Shown in pieces: positions 1 to 9,876 of a stretch of DNA of 64,000 nt (position 1 is its first letter; each line of letters opens with the position of its first letter). Source of the DNA: Chlamydiota bacterium (lineage in GTDB: Bacteria; Chlamydiota; Chlamydiia; Chlamydiales; Rhabdochlamydiaceae); contig JABDFI010000003.1 of the NCBI GenBank assembly GCA_013286595.1, forward strand, positions 1-64,000. Reading direction: 5' to 3'. The notes beneath the pieces were generated by a model, which worked only from the letters and a program-made list of their open reading frames with translations, did not search any database and was not told the DNA's origin. The position numbers were made by a program, and so were the translations under genes.

Positions 1-61
1 AATAAACGCCTCAGAAAACAAATGGGCCAAGGCACTCGGGTAAAAATTGTACAAAGTCGAG
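1..61. repeat. Right half of a palindromic repeat (family C)
   Basis: Positions 10-61 match the right arm of the complete palindrome at 32508-32602 (shared blocks such as GGCACTCGGGTAAAAATTGT and ACAAAGTCGAG). The left arm would lie outside the window. The arm ends at 61, directly against the stop codon of the mgtA-like gene (62-64, minus strand), just as the complete copy ends directly against the stop codon of the gene at 32603. Confidence 0.8.
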
Positions 62-2548
62 TTAGTAAGAAGAATAACGTTTGTAGAACCATTTCTTGAT
101 TATTTCGACCATCATTAAGTACACGATCACCATGATTGCCAGGATTAAAAAGAATAATGGCGGAGGTGCGACAAATTTGAAAAACTTCCCTAAAGGAGTG
201 AAGGGGAGCAAAACAGCGAATGCCACTACTAAGAGTGAACAAACAGTCAACCAGGGATTGGGGTAGCTTTTTAAAGGGTTTTTGCGCGTACGGATGATAA
301 AGATAACAAGTACCTGAGTAGCCAGCGACTCGATGAACCAGCCTGTATGAAAAAGAGCCTCTTCAGCTTGAAAAATTGTGATCATGATGTAAAAGGTCAG
401 AAAATCAAAGATGGAACTGATCGGGCCAATGATCAGCATGAACTTGCGAACATAGTTAATGTCCCATTTCCTGGGGCGCACCAGGTATTCTTCGTCGACA
501 TTGTCCAAGGGGATTGGGATTTCGGATACATCATAAAGCATGTTGTTAAGTAAAATTTGCGTGGGAAGCATGGGAAGAAAGGGAAGAAACAAGGATCCAC
601 CAGCCATACTGAACATGTTGCCGAAATTGGAACTGGTCCCCATCATGATATACTTCATCGTGTTGCCCAGGGTACGCCGCCCTTCAATGATTCCACTCTG
701 GAGTACGCTCAAGTCCTGTTCTAAAAGAATCATTTCTGCTGCGTCTTTAGCGACATCAACGGCGCTATCCACAGATATGCCAATATCTGCCGAGTGAAGT
801 GATGGAGCATCATTAATCCCATCCCCAAGATATCCAACAGTATGGCCTCGCTTCTTTAAAGCTAGAATGATCCGATTTTTCTGGGCCGGATCAACACGAC
901 AGAATAGGTTAACATTTTCTACCTGCTCCAATAAGGCTTGATCATCCATTTTTAGAATATCCGTTCCAGTCAGAATCCCCGTGATCGGCAATCCCAACTG
1001 TCTGCAAACATGTTCGGTCACAAGTGCATTATCGCCGGTCACTATCTTGACGGAGACTTGACTTGCAGCAAGGTCTGCCAACGCCTTCTTTGCACTATCT
1101 TTAGGTGGATCAAGAAACGCGACAAATCCTGAAAACACAAGTTTTGCTTCATCACTTACTACAATATGCGGGAAATTGGCTTCTTCCTGATACCAGGCAA
1201 TCCCAAGCACTCGGAATCCCTCCCTTCCTAGAGAGTCAAATAATGTTCGCAGGGTTGCCATTGCGGCATCATCTAATGGATGCAGATCCGTATCGCTTTC
1301 TCGCTCATATCTTGTGCTAAGACGCAAGATATCCTCTGGTGCCCCTTTCACTACAAGTATTCTTTTCTGTCCATTATCAACCAGCACCGAAACTCGACGA
1401 CGTTCAAAGTCAAATGGAACCTCATCGATTTTCCGCCAGCCGGTGATATCGATATCTTTTTGTTCCAAGATCGCATCATCCAAAGGACTTTTCAATCCTG
1501 TTTCAAAAAAACTGTTCAGATAAGCTAATTCTAAAACTCTCTTGCTGTCACGTCCTAGTCCGTCGATATGTCGCTCTAAATGAATACGCGCTTCGGTAAG
1601 TGTACCGGTTTTATCTGTACATAGTACATCCATGCTTCCTAGGTTTTGTATAGAAGCTAGCTGTTTAACAATGACTCGTTTGGCCGCCATACGCTTTGCC
1701 CCCCTGGCCAGGGTCACTGAAATGATCATAGGAAGCAGTTCCGGAGTTAATCCGACCGCAAGTGCTACGGCAAAGATAAAGGATTCGAGCCATGGTCTGT
1801 GGAGGAATGCGTTGACTAAAAGAACAAACAATACCAGGAAGATTGTGAAACGCGTGATAAGGAGACCAAAGTTGCGAATTCCTTGTTCAAATGCGGTCGG
1901 AGGAGCCTTGGCAATAAGGCTGTCAGCAATATTACCAAGAACTGTATGTGCACCCGTGTTGCAAATCAATACTTTTGCTGTTCCGCTGACTACCGAAGTG
2001 CCTTGTAGTACAGTGTTAGTGGCTGATAGGATTTCGGCCTGATCAGGTGATTCGTTCGGCATTTTCTCGACCGGATAGGGTTCCCCAGTAAGAGAGGCCT
2101 GATTCACAAAAAAGTCCTTTGCTTCCACTATGCGCCCATCACCGGGAACCAGGTCGCCTGCTGCAAGTAGTACAATATCTCCAGGAACTAGCGAGGGAAG
2201 AGGAATCTCCTGAGGCTTTCCGTCTCGCAGAGCCTGCACATGTACGGTCACGGAATGGCGTAATTTCTCGGCTTCTTTACCGGCTTTGTATTCCTGAATA
2301 AAATCCAGTGTTATGCTCATGAGAACAATAAGCACAATAATGATAAAGCTAGTGATATCACCGGTGAAGGCTGATATTGTGCTGGCGATGAGCAGAATAA
2401 TTACAAGTGGGTTTTTAAACTTAGCCAGAAACTGAAATAGCAATGCGCTTCTTCGCTGTTGATGAAATAGATTGGGGCCATAACGCGTTAGGCGTTCAGC
2501 TGCCTCACTGCTTGTCAACCCTGCTGGGGTTGTCTTATAGTATTCCAA
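62..2548 (-). CDS. mgtA: Mg2+-transporting P-type ATPase (MgtA/MgtB type)
   Basis: Inner-membrane P-type ATPase, 828 aa as drawn, that would import Mg2+ at the cost of ATP. Visible motifs are SLTGEP near residue 152, the type IIIB signature GLTPELLPMI near 266, the phosphorylation site DKTGT at Asp312, and GDGINDAP in the hinge. Hydrophobic pairs lie near residues 45-85 and 228-280, with further helices at the C-terminus. The only conventional start is TTG at 2548. The frame stays open upstream to about 2602 and reads residues typical of MgtA N-termini (PPSFWQQKVAALLEYYKTT), but no ATG or GTG is present, and the upstream DNA becomes the palindrome at 2605-2765. The start codon may have been lost (an ATA at 2600-2602 sits where ATG would be expected). 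The stop abuts another palindrome. Family assignment is secure; an intact start is not. Confidence 0.9.
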   Translation of the reverse strand: MEYYKTTPAGLTSSEAAERLTRYGPNLFHQQRRSALLFQFLAKFKNPLVIILLIASTISAFTGDITSFIIIVLIVLMSITLDFIQEYKAGKEAEKLRHSVTVHVQALRDGKPQEIPLPSLVPGDIVLLAAGDLVPGDGRIVEAKDFFVNQASLTGEPYPVEKMPNESPDQAEILSATNTVLQGTSVVSGTAKVLICNTGAHTVLGNIADSLIAKAPPTAFEQGIRNFGLLITRFTIFLVLFVLLVNAFLHRPWLESFIFAVALAVGLTPELLPMIISVTLARGAKRMAAKRVIVKQLASIQNLGSMDVLCTDKTGTLTEARIHLERHIDGLGRDSKRVLELAYLNSFFETGLKSPLDDAILEQKDIDITGWRKIDEVPFDFERRRVSVLVDNGQKRILVVKGAPEDILRLSTRYERESDTDLHPLDDAAMATLRTLFDSLGREGFRVLGIAWYQEEANFPHIVVSDEAKLVFSGFVAFLDPPKDSAKKALADLAASQVSVKIVTGDNALVTEHVCRQLGLPITGILTGTDILKMDDQALLEQVENVNLFCRVDPAQKNRIILALKKRGHTVGYLGDGINDAPSLHSADIGISVDSAVDVAKDAAEMILLEQDLSVLQSGIIEGRRTLGNTMKYIMMGTSSNFGNMFSMAGGSLFLPFLPMLPTQILLNNMLYDVSEIPIPLDNVDEEYLVRPRKWDINYVRKFMLIIGPISSIFDFLTFYIMITIFQAEEALFHTGWFIESLATQVLVIFIIRTRKNPLKSYPNPWLTVCSLLVVAFAVLLPFTPLGKFFKFVAPPPLFFLILAIMVIVYLMMVEIIKKWFYKRYSSY

Positions 2549-2604
2549 TAAGGCTGCTACTTTCTGTTGCCAAAAAGAGGGGGGATTGGCAGAAGGCTCT
2601 ATAT

Positions 2605-2765
2605 TAACCCAACTTGCCCCCTATCTTGCCCGAAGGACTGAGCGAAACCCACGAGATACAAGATTCTCGACAAAGCCAAGGTAGTTCACCTTGGCGAGGA
2701 GAGAAGCGCAGTAGATCGTGTGTTGCAGCCAGTCCTTCGGGCAAGATAGGGGGCAAGTTGGGTTA
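2605..2765. repeat. Palindromic MITE-like element, family B copy 1
   Basis: 161 bp with 35-bp terminal inverted repeats (2605-2639 against 2731-2765, starting TAACCCAACTTGCCCCCTAT) and an inner palindrome CCAAGG...CCTTGG. A second copy lies at 48414-48575 (162 bp), with the same outer end and the same core but different middle arms. No reading frame is carried, so it would need a transposase in trans if mobile. Confidence 0.85.
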
Positions 2766-2767
2766 TT

Positions 2768-2953
2768 AGACATCTTGCGTAACCTCATTTACTCATTAAA
2801 ACCAAATATTTTCTGTCTAATTTTTATATCGTCATCTCAGCGACTTACCAAAGTCGCTTCGCCTCCGCTACCCGAATCTACTACCGTAGATTCTAAAAAT
2901 TTGCCTAGAAAATCTTTGATTTTTCTGAGCAAAGCAGGTTACGCAAGATGTCT
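2768..2953. repeat. Second palindromic element, adjacent to the first
   Basis: An 18-bp perfect inverted repeat, AGACATCTTGCGTAACCT, lies at 2768-2785 and 2936-2953. Inside are smaller hairpins (CGACTT...AAGTCG; GAATCTAC...GTAGATTC). It begins two bases after the element at 2605-2765, so this 600-bp intergenic region is almost entirely folded repeat. From 2954 to 3149 I see only AT-rich DNA. Confidence 0.75.
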
Positions 2954-3149
2954 ATTCATCATGCAAACCTTTCTATTTAGAAAATGTCTCTTATCATGCG
3001 CGCGTTTAGGTTTTGCACTTTATTAACGTTATTTTGTTTTTTTATTGAACTTTTATCCTATTTTTTTAGATATAACATTTGGAGAGATTTATTTTTAGCT
3101 AGTTTGTGTTTATAAAAAAATAATGAAAAAACATTTATCATCGTCCTGA

Positions 3150-4370
3150 ATGACGAAGGCGCTATGCATGAAACCACTTCCGCGTATCCTGGTGATCAAT
3201 GGTGGCTCTTCGAGCATCAAGTTTGCGCTGTTTGAGGCGGAAGATTCTCTTCGACGGCTTCTAGAGGGTGCGATCGAGAGGATTGGCTTGGGGGATGCTG
3301 CTTTGCGGGTGAAAGGCCTCGATCCGGCGGACAACTTCTTACGGACAATGAATGTTCCGGATCACACCACAGCTGTGGGCGTCTTGATGGATTGGATCGA
3401 GCAGCGCTGTCAGAAGGATGCATTGATCGCCGTAGGGCATCGGGTAGTGCATGGCGGTCCCAAGTATTGGAAGCCGGAGCGAATCACAGCGGAAATGATC
3501 CAGGAATTACATAGGATTAGTTCATTTGATCCTGAACATATGCCTGAGGAAATTCAATTGATCGAGGCATTTTATCACCGATTTCCCCAAGTGACTCAAG
3601 TGGCGTGTTTCGACACAGCTTTTCATCATGATCTGCCACGTGTTGCTAAAATGTTGGCACTTCCGCGTTGCTTTGAGAAGAAAGGGATAAGACGGTATGG
3701 ATTTCACGGGGTGTCATATGAGTTTTTAATGGGGGAGTTAGCTCGCGTGGCCGGACCAGAAGCAGAGCAGGGGCGAGTCATTCTGGCTCACTTAGGCAAT
3801 GGGGCAAGTCTGGCGGCGGTAAAGGATGGCAAATCCATAGATACAAGCATGGGTTTCACACCGACAGCAGGGGTGCCGATGAGCACTCGTTCAGGAGATC
3901 TCGATCCAGGGCTGGTTTTATATCTGGCGAACACCGAAGGATTCGACGCAAAGAGATTCAATGAGATAGTCAATTTCGAGTCGGGGTTACTCGGTGTATC
4001 GGAGACCAGTTCCGACATGCAGGATTTGTTGAAGATGGAAACGGAGGACATCAGGGCTGCTGAAGCGGTAGCACTGTTTTGTTATCAGGTCAAAAAATGG
4101 ATCGGCGCATTCGCAGCGGCTTTAGGTGGAATAGACACGTTGGTATTCACTGGGGGCATTGGGGAGAAAGCGCCTGTCGTACGGACCAGGATTTGCGAAG
4201 GGTTGCGATTCCTTGGAATCGAACTCGAAGAAAAACGTAACACGGCCAACAAGGACATTATCTCCACGAATGATAGTCGGGTTCAAGTTCGCGTTATTTG
4301 TACGGACGAAGAAATAATGATAGCGGAGACTGCTTATCGCCTTCTAGGCTTTGGAAAAGGAAAACAATGA
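3150..4370 (+). CDS. ackA: Acetate kinase
   Basis: Acetate + ATP <-> acetyl-phosphate + ADP; cytoplasmic, ASKHA fold. 406 aa, normal for the family. The N-terminal phosphate-binding segment [11 protein letters not shown], the VGHRVVHGG block, the central FDTAFH and HLGNGAS motifs and the C-terminal FTGGIGE are all visible. Translation can start at 3150 or six codons later (MKPLPRI). The stop overlaps the phosphoketolase start (ATGA at 4367-4370), so the two are translationally coupled. Running towards ATP, the enzyme would harvest acetyl-phosphate made by phosphoketolase. The gene looks richer in G+C than the 10-40 kb region, consistent with transfer. Confidence 0.95.
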   Translation: MTKALCMKPLPRILVINGGSSSIKFALFEAEDSLRRLLEGAIERIGLGDAALRVKGLDPADNFLRTMNVPDHTTAVGVLMDWIEQRCQKDALIAVGHRVVHGGPKYWKPERITAEMIQELHRISSFDPEHMPEEIQLIEAFYHRFPQVTQVACFDTAFHHDLPRVAKMLALPRCFEKKGIRRYGFHGVSYEFLMGELARVAGPEAEQGRVILAHLGNGASLAAVKDGKSIDTSMGFTPTAGVPMSTRSGDLDPGLVLYLANTEGFDAKRFNEIVNFESGLLGVSETSSDMQDLLKMETEDIRAAEAVALFCYQVKKWIGAFAAALGGIDTLVFTGGIGEKAPVVRTRICEGLRFLGIELEEKRNTANKDIISTNDSRVQVRVICTDEEIMIAETAYRLLGFGKGKQ

Positions 4371-6733
4371 ATACAAAAACACTTTCTCCGGAATTACTCC
4401 ACAAGATGGATGCCTACTGGCGTGCCGCCAACTATCTATCGGTTGGCCAGATTTATTTATATGATAATCCATTGCTGCAGCGACGACTTTTATTGTCTGA
4501 TGTGAAACCACTTGTGGTTGGACATTGGGGTACGACGCCAGGTCAGAACTTCATTTATGTGCACTTGAATAGGGTCATTAAGAAATATGATTTGAATATG
4601 TTCTACATCGCCGGTCCTGGCCACGGCGGTCCAGCTCTGGTGGCTAACACTTATCTCGAAGGATCCTATAGTGAAATTTATCCTGATATCAGCCAAGACG
4701 AAGCTGGAATGAAAAAGCTGTTCAAGCAATTTTCGTTTCCAAGTGGAATTTCGAGTCATGTTGCTCCGACGACGCCGGGATCGATTCACGAAGGAGGGGA
4801 GTTAGGCTATTCGCTCAGCCATGCTTTCGGAGCTATATTCGACAATCCCGATCTGATTGTCGCCTGTGTGATCGGTGATGGGGAAGCTGAAACTGGTCCG
4901 TTAGCAACTGCATGGCATTCCAATAAATTTCTCGATCCAATTACTGATGGAGCCGTATTACCGATCCTGCATCTCAATGGCTTCAAGATCAGCAATCCAA
5001 CGGTCTTAGCACGCATTGAGCATGAGGAATTAGAACAATTCTTGAGAGGTTGTGGGTGGATTCCTTATTTTGTAGAGGGCGATGTGCCAGAAGAGATGCA
5101 TCAACTCATGGCTGGTACGTTAGAAAAGGCCATTGAGGACATTCGGCACATTCAAGGCAATGCGCGAAGTAGGAATGACACAACTCGGCCACGATGGCCT
5201 TTGATCGTTTTGAAATCACCTAAGGGCTGGACAGGACCTAAAAGTGTCGATGGGCTGCAAATTGAAGGGACGTTCCGATCGCACCAGGTGCCGATTTTAG
5301 TGAATGCCGAGCATCCAGAGAAAGTTCAACAACTTGAAAGTTGGATGAAAAGCTACAAGGCAGAAGAGCTGTTTGATGAGAAGGGAAAGCTCATTCCGGA
5401 GTTGGCTGAGCTTGCGCCTAAGGGCAACCGGCGAATGGGCGCCAACCCTCACTCTAACGGAGGTTTGCTGCTACGTGATTTGCGAATGCCGGACTTTCAT
5501 GAACACGCAGTACATGTTCCAACTCCTGGCTCTGTCGATGGCCAAGATACGCTCATTCTAGGTAAGTTCTTGCGCGATGTGGTCAAGCTGAATCAGGATC
5601 AGCGCAATTTCCGGATTTTTGGCCCCGATGAGACAGTCTCGAATCTTTTGGGCGCAGTCTTTGAAGTCACTAACCGCCAGTGGGACGCCAGGGAGGTTGA
5701 AAATGATGAATTTCTTGCTCCCGCAGGACTAGTGCTAGATTCGATGCTGAGCGAGCATCAATGTCAGGGGTGGTTGGAAGGGTATCTACTTACAGGGCGA
5801 CACGGGCTATTCAATAGTTACGAAGCATTCATTCGCATCGTCGATTCGATGTTCAGTCAGCATGCGAAGTGGCTCAAGGTATGCTTGGAACTGCCTTGGC
5901 GACGGAAAATCGCATCTCTGAATTATTTGCTCGCCTCCCACGTCTGGCAGCAGGATCACAACGGTTTCACGCATCAAGATCCGGGCTTTCTCGATCATGT
6001 TATCAATAAGAAAGCCACTATCGTCCGCGTTTATCTACCGCCCGATGCCAATTGCTTACTGTCTGTCTTTGATCATTGCTTGCGCAGTAGGAATTACGTC
6101 AACGTGGTAGTGGCTGGAAAACATGCACTGCCGCAATGGCTACCCATAGATGCAGCAGAGATCCATTGTACTGAAGGAATTGGCATTTGGCAATGGGCTA
6201 GCAATGACCAAGATGTAGAACCTGACGTAGTGATGGGGTGTTGTGGAGATACGCCCACTTTGGAGATCTTGGCTGCTGTCTCAATTCTTCGTGAGCATTT
6301 GCCCCATTTAAAAATCCGCGTAGTCAATGTCGTCGATCTGATGAAGTTGCAATCCCAGAGCGAACACCCGCATGGACTTTCTGACATGGATTACGATTCT
6401 CTTTTCACTAAAGATAAGCACATCATTTTTGCCTTTCATGGATACCCCACACTGGTTCACCGACTGACTTACCGCAGAGCTAACCGCAATTTGCATGTCC
6501 GAGGCTACAAGGAAGAAGGTACGATCACGACGGCCTTTGATATTCGCGTGCAGAATGATCTGGATCGTTTTCATCTTGTGCAAGACGTGATTGATCGGCT
6601 GCCAGAGTTAGGCGCTAAGGGGGCCTATTTGAAGCAAAAGATGCAGAATAAACTCATCGAGCATAAGCACTACATCGACAAGCATGGCCAAGATATGCCG
6701 GAAATCCGGAATTGGAAATGGAACTGCAAATGA
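4367..6733 (+). CDS. xfp: Phosphoketolase (xylulose-5-P / fructose-6-P)
   Basis: Thiamine-diphosphate enzyme that splits xylulose-5-phosphate or fructose-6-phosphate with phosphate to give acetyl-phosphate plus glyceraldehyde-3-P or erythrose-4-P. 788 aa, the usual length. Family hallmarks: [33 protein letters not shown], the ThDP/metal motif [18 protein letters not shown], and [11 protein letters not shown]. The frame is open further upstream, but the ATG at 4367 overlapping the ackA stop gives the normal N-terminus ([20 protein letters not shown]). With ackA it forms a two-gene unit: sugar phosphate to acetyl-P to acetate plus ATP. Phosphoketolase is not part of the core metabolism of Chlamydia (general knowledge); acquisition is inferred. 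Confidence 0.95.
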   Translation: MNTKTLSPELLHKMDAYWRAANYLSVGQIYLYDNPLLQRRLLLSDVKPLVVGHWGTTPGQNFIYVHLNRVIKKYDLNMFYIAGPGHGGPALVANTYLEGSYSEIYPDISQDEAGMKKLFKQFSFPSGISSHVAPTTPGSIHEGGELGYSLSHAFGAIFDNPDLIVACVIGDGEAETGPLATAWHSNKFLDPITDGAVLPILHLNGFKISNPTVLARIEHEELEQFLRGCGWIPYFVEGDVPEEMHQLMAGTLEKAIEDIRHIQGNARSRNDTTRPRWPLIVLKSPKGWTGPKSVDGLQIEGTFRSHQVPILVNAEHPEKVQQLESWMKSYKAEELFDEKGKLIPELAELAPKGNRRMGANPHSNGGLLLRDLRMPDFHEHAVHVPTPGSVDGQDTLILGKFLRDVVKLNQDQRNFRIFGPDETVSNLLGAVFEVTNRQWDAREVENDEFLAPAGLVLDSMLSEHQCQGWLEGYLLTGRHGLFNSYEAFIRIVDSMFSQHAKWLKVCLELPWRRKIASLNYLLASHVWQQDHNGFTHQDPGFLDHVINKKATIVRVYLPPDANCLLSVFDHCLRSRNYVNVVVAGKHALPQWLPIDAAEIHCTEGIGIWQWASNDQDVEPDVVMGCCGDTPTLEILAAVSILREHLPHLKIRVVNVVDLMKLQSQSEHPHGLSDMDYDSLFTKDKHIIFAFHGYPTLVHRLTYRRANRNLHVRGYKEEGTITTAFDIRVQNDLDRFHLVQDVIDRLPELGAKGAYLKQKMQNKLIEHKHYIDKHGQDMPEIRNWKWNCK

Positions 6734-6760
6734 ATCTATTTGTGTAAACATGGAGAGTAT

Positions 6761-6973
6761 ATGTCACGTAAAAAAAAGAAAGAAAAATCTGAAGATCCTA
6801 AGCCTCTTAATTTTGATCAGGATACAGAAAAAGGGCCTAGTGATCATTTAGAAAAACCATACATGACACCGGAAGATAAAAGAGGCGACAATGAAGATTA
6901 TCAATATTACGAACAAGAAGAATCTCTCAGTCCAGAAGAAACAAAAAAACGAAAAGAAGAAGATACTTTCTAA
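6761..6973 (+). CDS. Small highly charged hypothetical protein
   Basis: 70 aa, starting at ATG 6761 behind a GGAGAG ribosome-binding site. It has no hydrophobic segment; it opens with a lysine run (MSRKKKKEK) and continues rich in Glu, Asp, Lys and Tyr. It lies 27 bp downstream of xfp, in the same direction and probably in the same transcript. No family recognised. A 14-bp palindrome begins one base after its stop. Confidence 0.6.
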   Translation: MSRKKKKEKSEDPKPLNFDQDTEKGPSDHLEKPYMTPEDKRGDNEDYQYYEQEESLSPEETKKRKEEDTF

Positions 6974-6974
6974 C

Positions 6975-6988
6975 GAGGCAATTACCTC
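6975..6988. repeat. Solo palindrome, family A footprint
   Basis: GAGGCAATTACCTC, the joined ends of the family A element (full copies at 11412-11592 and 47299-47473). The flanks are TAAC on the left and TAACG on the right. It lies between the stop at 6973 and the ATPase start at 7005. Confidence 0.6.
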
Positions 6989-7004
6989 TAACGGCTAATC
7001 ATTA

Positions 7005-9497
7005 ATGAGATCGAATGTAAATAAAATCGATGTTAAACCCAATGAGCATGAAGATCTGAAATCCCTTCCTCTAGAAGAGGTGAAGAAAAAATTAGCCTTT
7101 TCTCCGGATGGACTTAGTGAGGCCGAGGCAGCAAAACGGCTGACTCAATATGGGCCTAACGAGATCGAAGAAAAAAAAACGAATCCGTTTTTAAAATTCC
7201 TCACCTATTTTTGGGGACCTATTCCATGGATGATTGAAATAGCGGTGGTTCTATCAGTGATAGTTCGTCACTGGCCAGATTTTGCCATTATCCTCCTACT
7301 GCTTTTTTCTAACGCAGTCGTCGGATTCTGGGAAGAACACAAGGCAGCCAACGCCATTGCTGCCCTGAAAGCCCAGCTTGCGGTTAAGGCTCGAGTGAGG
7401 CGTGATGGAAAATGGAGCATTCCGGCATCACGTGAGTTAGTCCCAGGAGACGTCATCCGATTGCGTTCAGGTGACATTGTGCCTGCGGATGCAAGGCTTT
7501 TGGACGGTGATCCAGTAGAAGTGGATCAATCTGCGTTGACAGGAGAGTCATTGCCTGTTACGCGCAAATCTGGCGAGGCGGTGTTCTCCGGGTCGATTGT
7601 ACGGCAAGGAGAAATTGGTGCATTAGTCTACGGAACTGGTATGAATACCTACTTTGGCAAGACGGCACAACTAGTACAGGAAGCGCACAGTGTTAGTCAT
7701 TTTCAAAAAGCGGTTTTGAAGATCGGTAATTACTTGATCATCCTCGCAGGCGTTTTGGTTGCGGGAATCATAACCGTCGCGATCTTCCGAGGCGATCCGC
7801 TCCTCACCACACTGCAGTTCGCCTTAGTCTTGACCGTGGCTTCTATTCCTGTAGCCATGCCGACCGTATTATCGGTGACGATGGCAGTTGGCTCACGCCT
7901 GCTCGCTAAAAAACAAGCGATTGTTAGCAGGTTAGTGTCCATCGAAGAATTGGCTGGCGTGGATATACTGTGCGCCGACAAGACCGGCACTTTAACCCAA
8001 AATAAGCTAACACTCGGGGATCCGTTCAGTGTGAACAATATCCCCACCGAGCAAGTGATTCTCAATGCTGCTCTTGCATCGCGTACGGAGAATAACGACA
8101 CCATTGATCTTGCCGTTTTAAGTGGCTTGAAAAACAAAGATGCATTGAAGGGTTATCAAATGATCCATTTCCAGCCATTCGATGCAGTGCATAAACGCAC
8201 TGAAGCCACTATCAAAGACCAAAACGGAAAAGAGTTCAAGGTGACTAAGGGCGCGCCGCAAGTGATTTTGGCCTTATCAGCTAATGTGGCCCAAGTGAAG
8301 GCCTCAGTCGAAAAAGCAGTCGATGAATTCGCTGCGCGCGGCTTTCGGTCACTCGGTGTCGCGAAGGACGATGGAGGCGGGTGGCAACTTCTTGGTGTAC
8401 TACCTCTATTCGATCCTCCACGAGAAGATGCCAAAGCAACGATTGCTACTGCAGCTCAAATGGGAGTGAAAGTCAAGATGGTCACAGGCGATCAACTGGC
8501 CATTGCCAAGGAGACTGCCAAAAAATTAGGGATGGGCTCAGACATTCTCGATGCTACAGGCCTTGGCGACGTAAAGAAGCAAGAGCCATCTCAAGTTGCC
8601 GAGGCGATCGAAAAAGCTGACGGTTTTGCCCAGGTATTTCCCGAACACAAGTTTCATATTGTTGATGTCCTGCAAAAACGAGGCCATATCGTTGGCATGA
8701 CGGGCGATGGGGTGAATGACGCCCCTGCGCTGAAAAAAGCCGACTGCGGTATCGCCGTTTCAAACGCGACGGACGCGGCTCGTGCGGCAGCGGCCATCGT
8801 GCTGCTAACGCCAGGCCTTTCCGTAATCATTGATGCGATCAAGGAGAGTCGCCGCATCTTTCAACGGATGAACAGTTATGCGATTTATCGCATCTCTGAA
8901 ACGCTCCGCGTGCTGTTCTTCATGACGCTGGCTATTCTGATCTTTAATTTCTATCCATTAACTGCTGTGATGATTGTAATGCTGGCATTGCTCAACGATG
9001 GCGCCATTCTGTCCATTGCCTATGATAATGTTCACTACAAGGATCAGCCTGAAAGCTGGAACATGCGTATGGTGCTAGGAGTTGCCTCAGCGCTAGGCAT
9101 CATCGGCGTCGTGTCTTCGTTCGGTTTATTTTATCTCGGCGAGCGCGTCTTTCATCTTGACCGTCCACATATCCAAACACTGATGTATTTGAAATTATCC
9201 GTAGCTGGACATCTGACGATTTTCCTGACCCGTACGCGCGGTCCGTTCTGGACCATCCGACCTGCAAATATTTTATGGGGAGCAGTTCTGGGCACGCAAA
9301 TGATAGCTACTTTGATTGCTGTTTATGGGCTGTTTATGACGCCTCTCGGCTGGAAATGGGCTGGTTTTGTTTGGGGCTATGCCATTGCAGGGTTCTTCAT
9401 AAGTGACCAAGTAAAATGGCTTGCCTATCGGATTTTAGATCCAATTAAACACAAGACATCCTCCGACTTAACATCGCAGATCTCCAAACGTGCTTAA
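7005..9497 (+). CDS. Plasma-membrane-type H+-transporting P-ATPase (type IIIA)
   Basis: 830 aa; ATP-driven cation (most likely proton) export. It has SALTGES near residue 177, the type IIIA membrane motif SIPVAMPTVLSVTMAVG near 280, the phosphorylated Asp325 in DKTGTLT, MVTGDQ, and GDGVNDAPALKKAD. Length and motif wording match fungal/plant Pma1 and the homologs in some archaea and bacteria, not MgtA or Ca2+ pumps. The N-terminus before YGPNEIEE is the usual cytosolic extension. It follows the phosphoketolase unit; the ATP yield could be spent here on the proton gradient or pH control (inference). G+C looks high compared with the following genes, suggesting transfer with the block. Confidence 0.9.
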   Translation: MRSNVNKIDVKPNEHEDLKSLPLEEVKKKLAFSPDGLSEAEAAKRLTQYGPNEIEEKKTNPFLKFLTYFWGPIPWMIEIAVVLSVIVRHWPDFAIILLLLFSNAVVGFWEEHKAANAIAALKAQLAVKARVRRDGKWSIPASRELVPGDVIRLRSGDIVPADARLLDGDPVEVDQSALTGESLPVTRKSGEAVFSGSIVRQGEIGALVYGTGMNTYFGKTAQLVQEAHSVSHFQKAVLKIGNYLIILAGVLVAGIITVAIFRGDPLLTTLQFALVLTVASIPVAMPTVLSVTMAVGSRLLAKKQAIVSRLVSIEELAGVDILCADKTGTLTQNKLTLGDPFSVNNIPTEQVILNAALASRTENNDTIDLAVLSGLKNKDALKGYQMIHFQPFDAVHKRTEATIKDQNGKEFKVTKGAPQVILALSANVAQVKASVEKAVDEFAARGFRSLGVAKDDGGGWQLLGVLPLFDPPREDAKATIATAAQMGVKVKMVTGDQLAIAKETAKKLGMGSDILDATGLGDVKKQEPSQVAEAIEKADGFAQVFPEHKFHIVDVLQKRGHIVGMTGDGVNDAPALKKADCGIAVSNATDAARAAAAIVLLTPGLSVIIDAIKESRRIFQRMNSYAIYRISETLRVLFFMTLAILIFNFYPLTAVMIVMLALLNDGAILSIAYDNVHYKDQPESWNMRMVLGVASALGIIGVVSSFGLFYLGERVFHLDRPHIQTLMYLKLSVAGHLTIFLTRTRGPFWTIRPANILWGAVLGTQMIATLIAVYGLFMTPLGWKWAGFVWGYAIAGFFISDQVKWLAYRILDPIKHKTSSDLTSQISKRA

Positions 9498-9578
9498 GAA
9501 CCGTATGAGCAGCGAGGCCGCAAGGATGGTCTGGTGGATCAGGATTGGGAACAGGCTGAGCGAGAGATTCTGAAAAAT
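9498..9578 (+). pseudogene. C-terminal remnant of a DUF2934 protein
   Basis: In the frame of 9498 the DNA reads EPYEQRGRKDGLVDQDW followed by EQAEREIL. This is the characteristic end of DUF2934 domains (Y-E-x-RG-x(7,8)-DW-x-x-AE-x-E). No start or upstream half exists, because the H+-ATPase stop lies immediately before it. I read it as debris carried in with the foreign block; DUF2934 genes are common in soil bacteria. Confidence 0.55.
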
Positions 9579-9876
9579 AATATCATTGGAGGTTATTGCC
9601 TGTTTTCCAGAACATCAGCTAGAGGTAAATATTCAGCGGTTGGATTATTCCCACCCGTTGCCTCAAGACATGGATATTCAGTCGACCCAAGTGTTACCGA
9701 ACTAAGCGATATGTTATGCGACTGCATGGTGAACAATTTTTGCTATAGTGCTGATCGTTGGATTTCCTTTTTTTGATAAGGCATTTTGGACAGTAGTTCT
9801 CGATAATTTTGTGCCTTTTGATACTTTGGTCCTATTTTCCCTATAAACTTTGTCAACATTGGTTGATATAAGGTCA
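9579..9876. other. Intergenic region without recognisable gene
   Basis: The frame continuing from the DUF2934 remnant stays open to 9776 but shows no family features. I see no promoter or terminator I can support. Confidence 0.4.

Noticed and set aside
2718-3026. Open frame of 102 codons across the palindromic elements
   Set aside because: It is composed of repeat arms and has no start signal or protein-like composition.
9534-9776. 80-codon open frame after the H+-ATPase
   Set aside because: Only its first residues have a family pattern (the DUF2934 tail); the remainder looks non-coding.
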